Shown one piece after another: positions 24,036 to 32,491 of a DNA stretch of 64,000 nt. Position 1 is the stretch's first letter. Every line of letters begins with the position of its first letter. The translations under genes and the position numbers were made by a program. The notes under the pieces are model-generated. The model did not search any database. It was not told the DNA's origin and saw only the letters and a list, made by a program, of their open reading frames with translations. The DNA comes from Thioalkalivibrio sp. XN8 (GTDB lineage: Bacteria; Pseudomonadota; Gammaproteobacteria; Steroidobacterales; XN24): positions 84,376 through 148,375 of the forward strand of contig NZ_JAALFH010000062.1 in the NCBI RefSeq assembly GCF_011058255.1. The letters run 5' to 3'.

Positions 24036-25151
24036 TCAGTTGTTCCCGGGCGCCTCTTCAAAGGGTTCGAAGCGAATGCCCATCAACCACTCGCCCTCGA
24101 TGCGAGAAATGTTGTTGTCGAGGGTCAGCACCGCGTCCAGGATTTCCTTGTTGCCGGAATGGACCAGTACCCGGTGGCCGAACGATATGCGCGAGCGATA
24201 CGAGGCCAGGACATCGGCGACCCGGCCATCGATCCGACCGCTAACCGCGTGTACGTCCCTGCGCGCCGCCTCTGCCATCAGGGCCGCGAAAACACGGGGC
24301 AAGCTGCGGGGGACAGCTTGCAGGTCCAGCACCTGGAACACCCCGTCGGGCCGGGCCTGGCCGATGAACCAGCCGATCACGCCGCGCGAATCCTTTACCT
24401 CGCAGGCCACCGCTTCGCCGAAATAGGAGTACGCCGTCAGCTGGCGAAAGATCCAATCCACGAGCTCCGGGGAATACACCATCCGGAGCCGGACCCCGGT
24501 ATCCACGGTTGCCGCAAGCTCTGCGAATCTTCCGGCGGACAGCGGCGTTGCCTCCGGCAACGGAACAGGGGGCCTGTGCAAAGCCTTGTTCCAGCGCCCG
24601 TCGGCCAATCGATCGACCACCACAGCCAGTGGGTGCAGGGCGCGCGCAAGGAAACGGAAGGCCCTGCGCCGGCGTCTGGCCAAAGACTTTGTTGCCGCTC
24701 TTGCCGGGCGGAGCGAAATGGTCCATTCGATGCTCTGCGGGACCGCCACCTTGCCCCCGAGCAGCTCCCAAAGCTTGCTGACGCCGGCGCCCGCACCATC
24801 GGAAAGGGTCAGCTCCTGTCCCGCCTGTACGGCTGCCTTGATGAGCTGGGCGCCCGCAGCCTTGGTGCGGAGCTCGGGAACCACGAACACGGGCCCAACC
24901 GACGCAAGCCTGCGGCGCACGCCATCAAACTCGAACTCCCGGACCTGTACGCCCTGGAATCCTGCAACCTCACCGCCGGCCTCCAGGACCAGCGAGGGAA
25001 GATCCGCTGCGCAAACCGGCGCCTCGATGAAGAGCTTCCGGAACTCGCTCTCGAGGCCCGCCGGCGCCGGCCCCGTGCCCCGGCGGATGATTCTCTGATA
25101 AAGAGCCGCCACTTCGGGAATGTCTTTGCCTTCCAAGGGACGGATGATCAT
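24036..25151 (-). CDS. Two-domain GNAT-type acyltransferase
   Basis: The 371-residue protein starts MIIRPLEGKDIPEVAALYQRII, a typical GNAT N-terminus, with PVFVVPELRTKAAGAQLIKAAV as the acyl-CoA-binding segment. A long C-terminal region (about 190-371) has a second, weaker acyltransferase-like fold around MVYSPELVDWIFRQLT. The start at 25151 is chosen because upstream in-frame residues overlap the GT2 gene and lack the pattern. It is one of four GNAT-like proteins spread over the locus. It may acylate an amino sugar of the repeat unit; substrate unknown. Confidence 0.68.
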   Translation of the reverse strand: MIIRPLEGKDIPEVAALYQRIIRRGTGPAPAGLESEFRKLFIEAPVCAADLPSLVLEAGGEVAGFQGVQVREFEFDGVRRRLASVGPVFVVPELRTKAAGAQLIKAAVQAGQELTLSDGAGAGVSKLWELLGGKVAVPQSIEWTISLRPARAATKSLARRRRRAFRFLARALHPLAVVVDRLADGRWNKALHRPPVPLPEATPLSAGRFAELAATVDTGVRLRMVYSPELVDWIFRQLTAYSYFGEAVACEVKDSRGVIGWFIGQARPDGVFQVLDLQAVPRSLPRVFAALMAEAARRDVHAVSGRIDGRVADVLASYRSRISFGHRVLVHSGNKEILDAVLTLDNNISRIEGEWLMGIRFEPFEEAPGNN

Positions 25152-25173
25152 GAGCGAAGACCTCGACGGCAGC

Positions 25174-26088
25174 CTACCGGGACCCTGGGGAGACCGCGAG
25201 CTGAGCCACGGCACGACGCTTGCCCCTGGTCAGGACATGCCAATGATATTCCCTGAGAAACTTGCGGAACTCCGGGTTCTCGTAGCGAGGAAGCCGCCTC
25301 AAGGCGCTACGAATCCAGCCCCAGAGCACTGCCATGCTGCCGATAACGTAGGGCCGCTCATTGAGCCGAAACGCCGCGCTGGCCATCATGTAAAGCAATC
25401 CTGTGCCCATGAAATACTGCCCGTAGCCGTGCCGCATCCGGCCGGTCAGGATGCCCTGCTGACTGGAGCCCATCGGCCGGAGATGGACGAACCGGAGCTC
25501 CGGCTCGTCCCAGCTGCAAGCCACCCAGCCTCGCATTCGACACATGTGACAATCAATGCCGTCCCACATGACCTCGCGCACGAACCCGCCGATCGCCTCG
25601 AAGCACGAGACCCGGTAGAACTTCGTCATGCCGAGCGACGTGTCATCCCCGTGACGTTCGAACACCAATTCCCCGTCCCGCTCGATGTAGGCTTTGCCGC
25701 TGCAGGTCGCGATGCGGGGATCTGCCTCCATGCGTCTCATCAGCAACTCAAAGTATCGCGGCGGCAGCTCCAGGTCGAGGTCGAGCTTGCAAAGATAATC
25801 GAAGTCCTCTGGATCAAATGTCCGGTAACCGGCATAGAACGCGTCGATGACCCCGGGACCGACGGCCCTGTGCCCCCGGTCTTCCCGGGTAACCACTTCT
25901 ATCCAGGGATGTGCTTCCGCATACTCCCGCAGAATCGCCGGCGTCTCGTCGGTTGACCCATCGTCCACGATCACCCACCTGGCCGGTTGCTCGGACTGGG
26001 CGATGACACTGTCGAGAGTCCGGCGCATGTACCTGGCCTCGTTCCTGCATGGCGAGACGAGAACGTAGCGCCTTTCGCGTGTAGCCAT
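25174..26088 (-). CDS. Family 2 glycosyltransferase
   Basis: The 304-residue protein starts MATRERRYVLVSPCRNEARYMRRTL with GGAG five bases before the ATG. The GT-A signature WVIVDDGSTDETPAIL and the KLDLDLELPPRYFE metal-binding region are clear. The C-terminal half has hydrophobic segments (YGQYFMGTGLLYMMASAAF) suggesting membrane association. Start 13 codons upstream is possible but lacks a ribosome site. It is the promoter-proximal gene of the reverse operon and probably adds one residue to the lipid-linked repeat. Confidence 0.83.
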   Translation of the reverse strand: MATRERRYVLVSPCRNEARYMRRTLDSVIAQSEQPARWVIVDDGSTDETPAILREYAEAHPWIEVVTREDRGHRAVGPGVIDAFYAGYRTFDPEDFDYLCKLDLDLELPPRYFELLMRRMEADPRIATCSGKAYIERDGELVFERHGDDTSLGMTKFYRVSCFEAIGGFVREVMWDGIDCHMCRMRGWVACSWDEPELRFVHLRPMGSSQQGILTGRMRHGYGQYFMGTGLLYMMASAAFRLNERPYVIGSMAVLWGWIRSALRRLPRYENPEFRKFLREYHWHVLTRGKRRAVAQLAVSPGSR

Positions 26089-26227
26089 CGGTACTCCAAA
26101 ATCTCCTTTCGAAACACAGTATTTCAAACCATCCGGCCATAATGTTAACTGGCTCTAAGTTCAGATCTCAGTCGCCCGGATAATAGCAAGACCGCTTGGT
26201 TGCCAAGACAGACAGGGACACATCAAA

Positions 26228-27193
26228 TTGACCGATCTGAACCCCAGAGAGCCCCAGGTATCGGTGGTCCTCGTGTCCTACCAGTCGAGGGAAACGATCG
26301 GCCGCACGCTCGACGCCCTGCAACGGGCCCGGGAATCGATGGGCATCAGGACCATCGTTGTAGACAACGCCAGCTCGGATGGGACCGCCGACTTCGTGGC
26401 CGAGTACCATCCCTGGGTCAGCCTGGTTCGAGGCCACGAAAACGTGGGCTTCGGCAAGGGATGCAACATCGCGTTACGCGACGTCGCATCGCCCTATGTG
26501 CTCTTTCTGAATCCGGACGCGGTCTGCGGCCTGCCTGCGCTTCAGGCCATGTTGGCGTTGATGGAGTCCCGGCCGTCCATCGGCATCCTGGGTCCCGCGG
26601 TGGTCGAGGCATCGGGGCAGCTGCAGCCCTCCGGGGCCCTGCCGACGCCATGGACCGTGATGTGGAAACCTGCCTTCCCCGGATGGGCGAGCCGCGGGAT
26701 GCGCCATGTGCAGCCGGGGGAGTTGCCGCGCCGGACGAGCTGGATCTGCGGCTCTGTCATGCTGGTCCGGATGTCGATGGTCAAGGAGATCGGGGGATTC
26801 GACCCGCGATTCTTCCTCTATTTCGAGGAATCCGACCTCTGCGCCCGGGCGCACAGAGCCGGGTGGGAGGTCTGGACTTCGGGCCAAGCGGTCTGCGAGC
26901 ACGTGAACGCTGCATCGGCAAAGAAGACCGGCGACGCGATGATGTGGGGCACGATTTCCGATCACTACTTCCGGAGCCGGATGTACTACATGGTTAAGCA
27001 TCACGGCTGGCCGGCGGCTTTGGTAATGGAAGCCGGAGAGCTCGTGCTGATGTGCGCTCGCGCCGTCATCGAGAGGACCAGGGGCCGACCCTATCCGACC
27101 CTTGCAGGTCGGCTTCGAGCGCCCAAATTTCGATTGCCCGCGCCGGCGCAGGTCGCTGTCGCCGCCACATCGGCAAGGAACGGGACTCGATGA
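26228..27193 (+). CDS. Family 2 glycosyltransferase, rhamnosyltransferase-like (WbbL type)
   Basis: The 321-residue protein begins at a TTG with AGGGA about eleven bases upstream. The first readable block is QVSVVLVSYQSRETIGRTL. VDNASSDGTADFV, ENVGFGKGCNIALR and SPYVLFLNPDAV are the WbbL-type rhamnosyltransferase signature. A rhamnosyl transfer is plausible since rmlBACD is in the window. There is no better ATG upstream. It starts a forward run with four-base overlaps (ATGA) to the DegT and FemAB genes. The divergent gap from the GT2 at 26088 is about 140 bases and should hold both promoters. Confidence 0.83.
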   Translation: MTDLNPREPQVSVVLVSYQSRETIGRTLDALQRARESMGIRTIVVDNASSDGTADFVAEYHPWVSLVRGHENVGFGKGCNIALRDVASPYVLFLNPDAVCGLPALQAMLALMESRPSIGILGPAVVEASGQLQPSGALPTPWTVMWKPAFPGWASRGMRHVQPGELPRRTSWICGSVMLVRMSMVKEIGGFDPRFFLYFEESDLCARAHRAGWEVWTSGQAVCEHVNAASAKKTGDAMMWGTISDHYFRSRMYYMVKHHGWPAALVMEAGELVLMCARAVIERTRGRPYPTLAGRLRAPKFRLPAPAQVAVAATSARNGTR

Positions 27194-28284
27194 TGTCAGT
27201 CAGCGACTTCAGACGGTTCGACCGTCATCCGGGCAAACCGGGTCCGGACCACTCGACTCGCCAAGTGGTTCGGTCGACGGAGTCGCCTTACGCCTTCGCC
27301 TACGCTCGGACTGCGTTCAAGTATGGGCTGCTGGCGGTGGGCCTGCAGCGGGGCGACGAGCTGCTGGTACCCGCATTCATTTGTGAATCGCTGATGCATC
27401 CCTTGCAGGAGCTCGGGATCGAGACGAGTTACTATGCGGTTGACTCCTCATTGCGGCCGATATGGTCGGATGTCGAGGCCAATGTGTCAGAGCGATCACG
27501 CGGACTGGTGCTGGTCCATTATTTTGGCCAGCCCAACGACCTGGCCCCCGGAAACGCGTTCTGCAAAAGCCATCGCCTGTTACTGATCGAAGACAACGCG
27601 CACGGATTCGGGGCCACCTGGAACGGGCGACTATTGGGCACGTTCGGAGCAATGGGAATTACCGCGCCGCGAAAATCGTTTCCGGTCAGGAATGGCGCAT
27701 ACCTGCATCTCGGGAACGAATGGCAGATGGATCTTCCCGAGTTGGCACCCCAGCCAGACCCAAGGAACCGGCTCAGGGCGTGGTTGGCAAGTCATGCCCG
27801 GCAGTCCCCTCGCTGGCTGGCCAGCCGGCGCGAACTCCGGCGACGCCGCGGACCCGCTCCACCCTATCATTCCCAGTACGCGTATCGGGACCCGCCCCTC
27901 GCGGAAGATTACGGGATGGACTCAAATGCCGCGGCGATGCTCGAGACGCAGGACCTGGCCTCAATCCGGCAGCAGCGCCAGGCGATCTTCGAGGTCTGGT
28001 CTGAATGGGCCGAGACCCGGGGCCTCGAGCCAGTGTTCGAATGCGCGGACCCGGGATCCATGCCGCTGGTATTCCCGGCGCTGGTCTCGGACCCAAGCGA
28101 GGCGCGGCAATGGTTTCAAAAAGGCCACGCGGCAGGCATCGACATCCACTCCTGGCCAACGCTCCCGCTGGACATCGTCGCCGAGGACGCCGCCGCGATG
28201 CGCCTTTGGGGAAGGTTGGTGTGTTTCCCGATCCACCAGTATATGGATCCGAACGCGCTCGCAACGCGATTGAAGCAGCTATGA
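27190..28284 (+). CDS. DegT/DnrJ/EryC1/StrS-family PLP enzyme
   Basis: The 364-residue protein has a type I PLP fold: FAYARTAFKYGLLAVGL, the cofactor Asp in EDNAHGFGATW and a PRKSFPVRNGAY segment whose Lys fits the Schiff-base position. The family includes nucleotide-sugar aminotransferases. The sequence from about residue 190 to 235 is unusually basic. Compared with classical sugar aminotransferases it is diverged, so a non-sugar or sugar-dehydrase role is possible. It overlaps both neighbouring genes by four bases. Together with the FemAB-like protein it may supply and attach an amino function. Confidence 0.72.
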   Translation: MMSVSDFRRFDRHPGKPGPDHSTRQVVRSTESPYAFAYARTAFKYGLLAVGLQRGDELLVPAFICESLMHPLQELGIETSYYAVDSSLRPIWSDVEANVSERSRGLVLVHYFGQPNDLAPGNAFCKSHRLLLIEDNAHGFGATWNGRLLGTFGAMGITAPRKSFPVRNGAYLHLGNEWQMDLPELAPQPDPRNRLRAWLASHARQSPRWLASRRELRRRRGPAPPYHSQYAYRDPPLAEDYGMDSNAAAMLETQDLASIRQQRQAIFEVWSEWAETRGLEPVFECADPGSMPLVFPALVSDPSEARQWFQKGHAAGIDIHSWPTLPLDIVAEDAAAMRLWGRLVCFPIHQYMDPNALATRLKQL

Positions 28285-29351
28285 CCACTGAAACCAACTC
28301 AAGCGTCCTGACGTCCGAGGAGCTGGAATGGGACGCCTTCGTGAGCCGAAACCCGCTCGGGCATCACGAACAGACGAGCATGTATGCGCGCATGCGCCTA
28401 GCCTACGGGTTCTCATGCGAGCGGGTGGTAATCCACTCATCCGGGCAGATTGTGGGCGGAGCCCAGGTCCTGTTTCGGCGCACGCCGATCGGGACGTTCG
28501 GCGTGCTGCAACGCGGGCCGCTGGCCCGGGAAGATGATCCCGACGTCCTCGCTGCGGTCGTCGAGCGGCTCGACGAGGTGGCACAAGAGGCCAGAGCGGT
28601 TTCGCTGCGTGTCCAGACGTTCTGCCTCCAGGCGAATGCGAGGGCCGCCCTCGAAATGGACGGATTCATCGAGGACGAGTCCTGGGTGGGGCGGCAGACC
28701 ACGACGGTTGCGCGCCTCGGCTTTTCGGACGAGGACTTGCTTGCTCGCATGGCCAAGCAGGGCCGCTACAAGACGCGTCTCGCAAAGCGCTCCGGCGTTG
28801 TAGTGTCAGTCGGTGGCGCTGACACACTCGAAGAATTCTTCGCCCTACACCAGATGACCGCCGAGCATCACGGCTTTCCTATCTTCCCCCGCAGTTACTA
28901 CAACTACATCTGGTCACTGTTCGCCGATGGTGGGCGGGTGCAGCAGTTCATCGCTGTTCACGACGGCAAGCCAGTAGCAGCGATCCTGAATGCGATCGTC
29001 GGCGATCACATGCTCTATGGCTGGGGAGGCACCGACCGAAGCGACGCGGCAAGCAAGCTCGCGGCGAATTACCTGTTGCACTACGAGGCTATGAAATGGG
29101 CCCGGGACCACGGCTGTTCGCTATACGACATGCTCGGAATCTCGTTGCAGCAGCAAGACGGGCTGACACGATTCAAGACGCGGGTTGCCCCGGAATTAAA
29201 AACCTGGCCGGCCCCGATCCGAAAATGGTACGGACCCCTTCCCGGTTTACGGGCCAACGCATCAACCTTCGCCTGGTCGAGACCGATCGCACGAAAGGTT
29301 GTCAAGCGTATTGCACGGCAGGTCGGTCTGGCCCCAAAAATGCCATGGTAA
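28281..29351 (+). CDS. FemAB-like/GNAT aminoacyl- or acyltransferase
   Basis: The 356-residue protein resembles the FemAB-type peptidyltransferase branch of GNAT folds: an N-terminal EEWDAFV-like strand (LEWDAFVSRNPLGHH), RVQTFCLQANARAAL, YKTRLAKRSGVVV, and MTAEHHGFPIFPRSYY with AAILNAIVGDHMLYGWGGT near the centre. Members attach amino acids from aminoacyl-tRNA or acyl groups to envelope precursors. FemAB-like proteins are recurrent in exosortase loci. It follows the DegT gene with a four-base overlap. Whether it uses tRNA, CoA or a carrier protein is not visible. Confidence 0.75.
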   Translation: MTTETNSSVLTSEELEWDAFVSRNPLGHHEQTSMYARMRLAYGFSCERVVIHSSGQIVGGAQVLFRRTPIGTFGVLQRGPLAREDDPDVLAAVVERLDEVAQEARAVSLRVQTFCLQANARAALEMDGFIEDESWVGRQTTTVARLGFSDEDLLARMAKQGRYKTRLAKRSGVVVSVGGADTLEEFFALHQMTAEHHGFPIFPRSYYNYIWSLFADGGRVQQFIAVHDGKPVAAILNAIVGDHMLYGWGGTDRSDAASKLAANYLLHYEAMKWARDHGCSLYDMLGISLQQQDGLTRFKTRVAPELKTWPAPIRKWYGPLPGLRANASTFAWSRPIARKVVKRIARQVGLAPKMPW

Positions 29352-29546
29352 AAAAGTAGACGGTACCGGCCGCTGCCGCGTCATGGTCCAGCCTGAACCC
29401 AATGAGCGGAAGACATACAGTGGACTTCTTGGCTCCGGCCACGGCCATCGGCGGATTGCTCCGAATCCACCTATACTTCGGAGCCTCCCTGGTCGGGGCT
29501 GATCGGGACATAAAAACATGAAACGGCGTTATTGGTCGGAGTTGTC

Positions 29547-30152
29547 GTGAGCTTAGCCAGCCTCTCTTCATATTTCGTTGCCCTGGCAAGAAGCCCAGCC
29601 CGGAAACTCCGCATCTGGTACCGTCGGCGGTTTCGGGGGAACCACATTGTTTTCATGAGAGAGGGCCCCTATGGACCCGAAAAACACCCGACCGCCGAAT
29701 TTATGGCTTATCGCGAGATCGAGGTAATCCCTCCTCCCGTCGCCGCCGCCATCGTGGAGAGGGAGAGTGAAGCGCATTTCGCACAAGACTTGGCCGAGGT
29801 CCAGGATGGATCCGTGCTCTGGGTGGCAACGGTCAATGGCGCGGTGGCGGGAGTCAGGCACTCGCGGCGTGGCAAACAGTTTCGGCACTGGTTCGTGCCA
29901 ATCAGAGAAAACGACATGGTGATTTTCCGCGGCCGAACCTACCCCGAGTTTCGCGGCCAGGGCATCAGCCCCTCAATGCACAGGCACATCATGCATTCGG
30001 AGTTGGCCCCGGAGGACCGGGTTTATGCCGATTGCGCGTTGTACAACAAGCCCTCAAGACGCAGCCTGCAGAAGGCCGGATACCACCCGATCGCCACCAT
30101 GAAACCGATCACTCGCGAATGGGCGCTCTATGATCAAACTGGCCCGATCTAA
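29547..30152 (+). CDS. GNAT-family N-acetyltransferase
   Basis: The 201-residue protein is read from GTG 29547, five bases after GGAG. A TTG at 29532 in the same frame has no ribosome site. A short basic N-terminus (RKLRIWYRRRFRGN) precedes the GNAT core, with VLWVATVNGAVAGVRHS, the acetyl-CoA loop region RTYPEFRGQGISPSMH and the C-terminal CALYNKPSRRSLQKAGY block. An R-x-x-G-x-G-like core is recognisable. It is 195 bases after the FemAB-like gene and converges on the reverse operon with 18 bases between stops. Substrate unknown. Confidence 0.75.
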   Translation: MSLASLSSYFVALARSPARKLRIWYRRRFRGNHIVFMREGPYGPEKHPTAEFMAYREIEVIPPPVAAAIVERESEAHFAQDLAEVQDGSVLWVATVNGAVAGVRHSRRGKQFRHWFVPIRENDMVIFRGRTYPEFRGQGISPSMHRHIMHSELAPEDRVYADCALYNKPSRRSLQKAGYHPIATMKPITREWALYDQTGPI

Positions 30153-30170
30153 CGACAAAGAACCGACCAA

Positions 30171-31142
30171 TTACCGACGTCGTTCTTCGAGAAAGCCAAG
30201 CGAGTACGGCAGTTTCCTGAGCACCGCCAGCATTGAATAATTGAATGCCTCGCCCCACCCGTCGCCCCGCCTGACCTGCCCGGCCATGATTCTCGCGGCG
30301 AGCACCGCGTATGCGGCCAGCGCCATCGCCACCACCAAAAGGAAACGGGCATCGCACAGCGACAGTATGGCACCCGCCAAAACGACCGAGGGCACCACCA
30401 AAACCCACGTCACCACACTGCGGACCTCCCGACGCAGGCGTGCGCATGATGCCTCGCCGAGAACATCCAGCTGTAACGCATCTCCCCGACCTCCCCAGAC
30501 AGCCCTCGACCACCATTCGCTGAAGTGAAGCAGTTGCGAATCGTGGTCCGCCATGGGAACCGGGATTCGCGCAATGCGGTAGCCCGCCTCACGTACCCGG
30601 TTACAGAAATCCAGTTCCTCGCCGGTGAGCAGCTCGGACCGGAAACCGCCTGCGCTCTCGTAAGCCTCTCTCCGTGCAAGAAAGATTCCGCCACTTCCGG
30701 CGATGTCGCCGAGAGGGAGTGAGCGCCATCTCGACGCGTTAAAGCGGTTGTAAATGGAAGCCTCCGGATAACGCTCCCTCAGCATCCCACACACTACTCC
30801 CACGGAGGGGTTATCGCCCAGGAAGTCGGCTGCAGCCTGAATCCAGCCGGGCTCAAGCACACAATCCCCATCGAGAAACTGGATCATTTGCAACTCGGGA
30901 TGTCGCTCCAGCAATTTCTCGACACCCTCCTTCCTTGCCCTTGCGGCAGAGAACGGCTCACTCGGGTCGAGCTCATGCACCATAACAGCGGTGCTCGTGG
31001 CAATTTCTATGCTGTCGTCGGTGGAGCCGGAGTCCACGTAGACGACGGCTTCCACATCCGCCGGCAGCGACTTAAGAGCGTCAACGAGGTTGGGTCCCTC
31101 GTTGCGCCCGATAACCACGAAGCCAAGCTGCTCCGTCGCCAC
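30171..31142 (-). CDS. Family 2 glycosyltransferase with C-terminal membrane helices
   Basis: The 323-residue protein starts at a GTG directly after the LarA homologue stop. LGFVVIGRNEGPNL, VVYVDSGSTDDSIEIA, MIQFLDGDCVLEPGW and the acceptor segment LTGEELDFCNRVREAGY show a complete GT-A fold. Two transmembrane helices (about 240-285) follow, suggesting catalysis at the inner membrane. It is the last gene of the operon that carries the NPN-cofactor genes, so it may act with the LarA/ATP-grasp pair on the same structure. Confidence 0.85.
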   Translation of the reverse strand: MATEQLGFVVIGRNEGPNLVDALKSLPADVEAVVYVDSGSTDDSIEIATSTAVMVHELDPSEPFSAARARKEGVEKLLERHPELQMIQFLDGDCVLEPGWIQAAADFLGDNPSVGVVCGMLRERYPEASIYNRFNASRWRSLPLGDIAGSGGIFLARREAYESAGGFRSELLTGEELDFCNRVREAGYRIARIPVPMADHDSQLLHFSEWWSRAVWGGRGDALQLDVLGEASCARLRREVRSVVTWVLVVPSVVLAGAILSLCDARFLLVVAMALAAYAVLAARIMAGQVRRGDGWGEAFNYSMLAVLRKLPYSLGFLEERRR

Positions 31143-32489
31143 TCAAAACTCCCCTCGATCAACAGATGATTGGACAGGGAACAGCATCGGAGCGCAGCGG
31201 TAGATTGACACCCTGGCACGCCTGCCTGGACCGATGCGCTCGCCAATATCCCGGACGAGCGCGCTCCAGTCGTAGAAGACCGGCGCTCCATCGACCAGGT
31301 CCGGTCGAAGCCGCACTGAGTCCTCCACAAACGGGACGAAAATGACATGGCCCGAATCCCATCTCCGGCCCGGATCGCGCCTGAGCTCCCACCGCCGGTG
31401 TTGCTCCTTCAGCCACCGCTTCAGAGCGGAGGCACCCGAGCGACGTTTGAGCGCCTGGACCATCCGCTCCCTGGCGCTCGACGCCAGGGGGACCCGGCCC
31501 AGCGGACAGTCGCACAGCGCAGTGACCAGAATGCGGCAAGCATCCTTTTTTGCGTAGCGGAAACACCACCTGCTCTTCCCTAGGACGCAAAGCGCGGTGT
31601 CCATGGGATAGGCGCTGGCGATAATGACGTCCGCTTCAGTATCAGGCACTGTGGCGAAACTGGCCCTCGCATCCACCACGGCGGCGCGGAAAGCCTGCCG
31701 GAAATCCCCACAATGCAACGATGCGACCTGCTTGTCCTGGTTGACGACACAATTGACGCTGTATCCCAGCCCAACCAGGTCGGCGAGATCCTCCAGGTCC
31801 TGCCGGAAAGCGGTGTCTACTTCGCCGCCCCGCTGCAGCAGCCCATGCCGGCGATGGATACCGGAAATCGTCTCCAGCGCAAGTATTCCGATCAGGATCT
31901 TGGCCCCGCCGCTGAACGACACCTCGTCATGGGGATACACGCCGCTGATCGCGATCCTGGCGTCGGCCGCCACGAAGTCCTTGTGAATCCGGACAGGCAC
32001 GCCCGCCGGCAGTTTCCCACAGTCGGCAAACTGGGATGCATCCCGACAGTCCGGAACGATTACTTCAACGCCTGCGGGAATGCCCCCCAGCTTACGATCA
32101 AGAATCCGGCGGTCGTCGAACTCGTGCGTTCCTACTGCAACCAACACCTTGACATTGCCAGGGCTGATGCCGCTCGCAAACATCTCGTCAAGCAAAGGAC
32201 CCAAGATCGCGCTCACGGGTGTCGGTCGCGAATGATCGTCAACGACAATCGAGACCTTGCGTTGCCCCGGCCCGACGTCCCGCTTTCCAAGGAACTCCCG
32301 CACACCGGCAAGCTTGGCCCTGATGTCTTCCGGGCCCAATGGCACACGGTGACTCATGTCGTGGATCGTAATGTCCCAATGCGTGGGCAAGTTCAAGGTA
32401 ACCTCAGAATCCGAACACCACGAGCCGGTCTGAAGTACAACTTCTTGGGCAACTAGGTTCGATTTCGGGTCGTGGCTTCCTGCAACCAT
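31143..32489 (-). CDS. larA: LarA-family nickel-pincer racemase/epimerase
   Basis: The 448-residue protein starts at ATG 32489, two bases after the ATP-grasp stop; the open frame extends 51 codons further but only into that gene. LarA hallmarks are in order: VVDDHSRPTP (DDxxRP at 84-89), VGTHEF with His122, and YPHDEVSFSGGAK with His187 and Lys197. The ten-residue His-Lys spacing matches the nickel-binding His and the Lys that anchors the pyridinium cofactor in Lactobacillus LarA. LarA enzymes racemise or epimerise alpha-hydroxy acids. The C-terminal 150 residues (from about KDACRILVTALC) are basic and diverged. Given the sugar context, an alpha-hydroxyacid or sugar acid is a likelier substrate than lactate. 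Gene symbol reflects family, not proven substrate. Confidence 0.85.
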   Translation of the reverse strand: MVAGSHDPKSNLVAQEVVLQTGSWCSDSEVTLNLPTHWDITIHDMSHRVPLGPEDIRAKLAGVREFLGKRDVGPGQRKVSIVVDDHSRPTPVSAILGPLLDEMFASGISPGNVKVLVAVGTHEFDDRRILDRKLGGIPAGVEVIVPDCRDASQFADCGKLPAGVPVRIHKDFVAADARIAISGVYPHDEVSFSGGAKILIGILALETISGIHRRHGLLQRGGEVDTAFRQDLEDLADLVGLGYSVNCVVNQDKQVASLHCGDFRQAFRAAVVDARASFATVPDTEADVIIASAYPMDTALCVLGKSRWCFRYAKKDACRILVTALCDCPLGRVPLASSARERMVQALKRRSGASALKRWLKEQHRRWELRRDPGRRWDSGHVIFVPFVEDSVRLRPDLVDGAPVFYDWSALVRDIGERIGPGRRARVSIYRCAPMLFPVQSSVDRGEF

Positions 32490-32491
32490 GT

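Noticed and set aside
22987-25256. Forward frames of 337 and 417 codons opposite the LLM and GNAT genes
   Set aside because: They are antisense to well-supported enzymes and have no start site or motif of their own.
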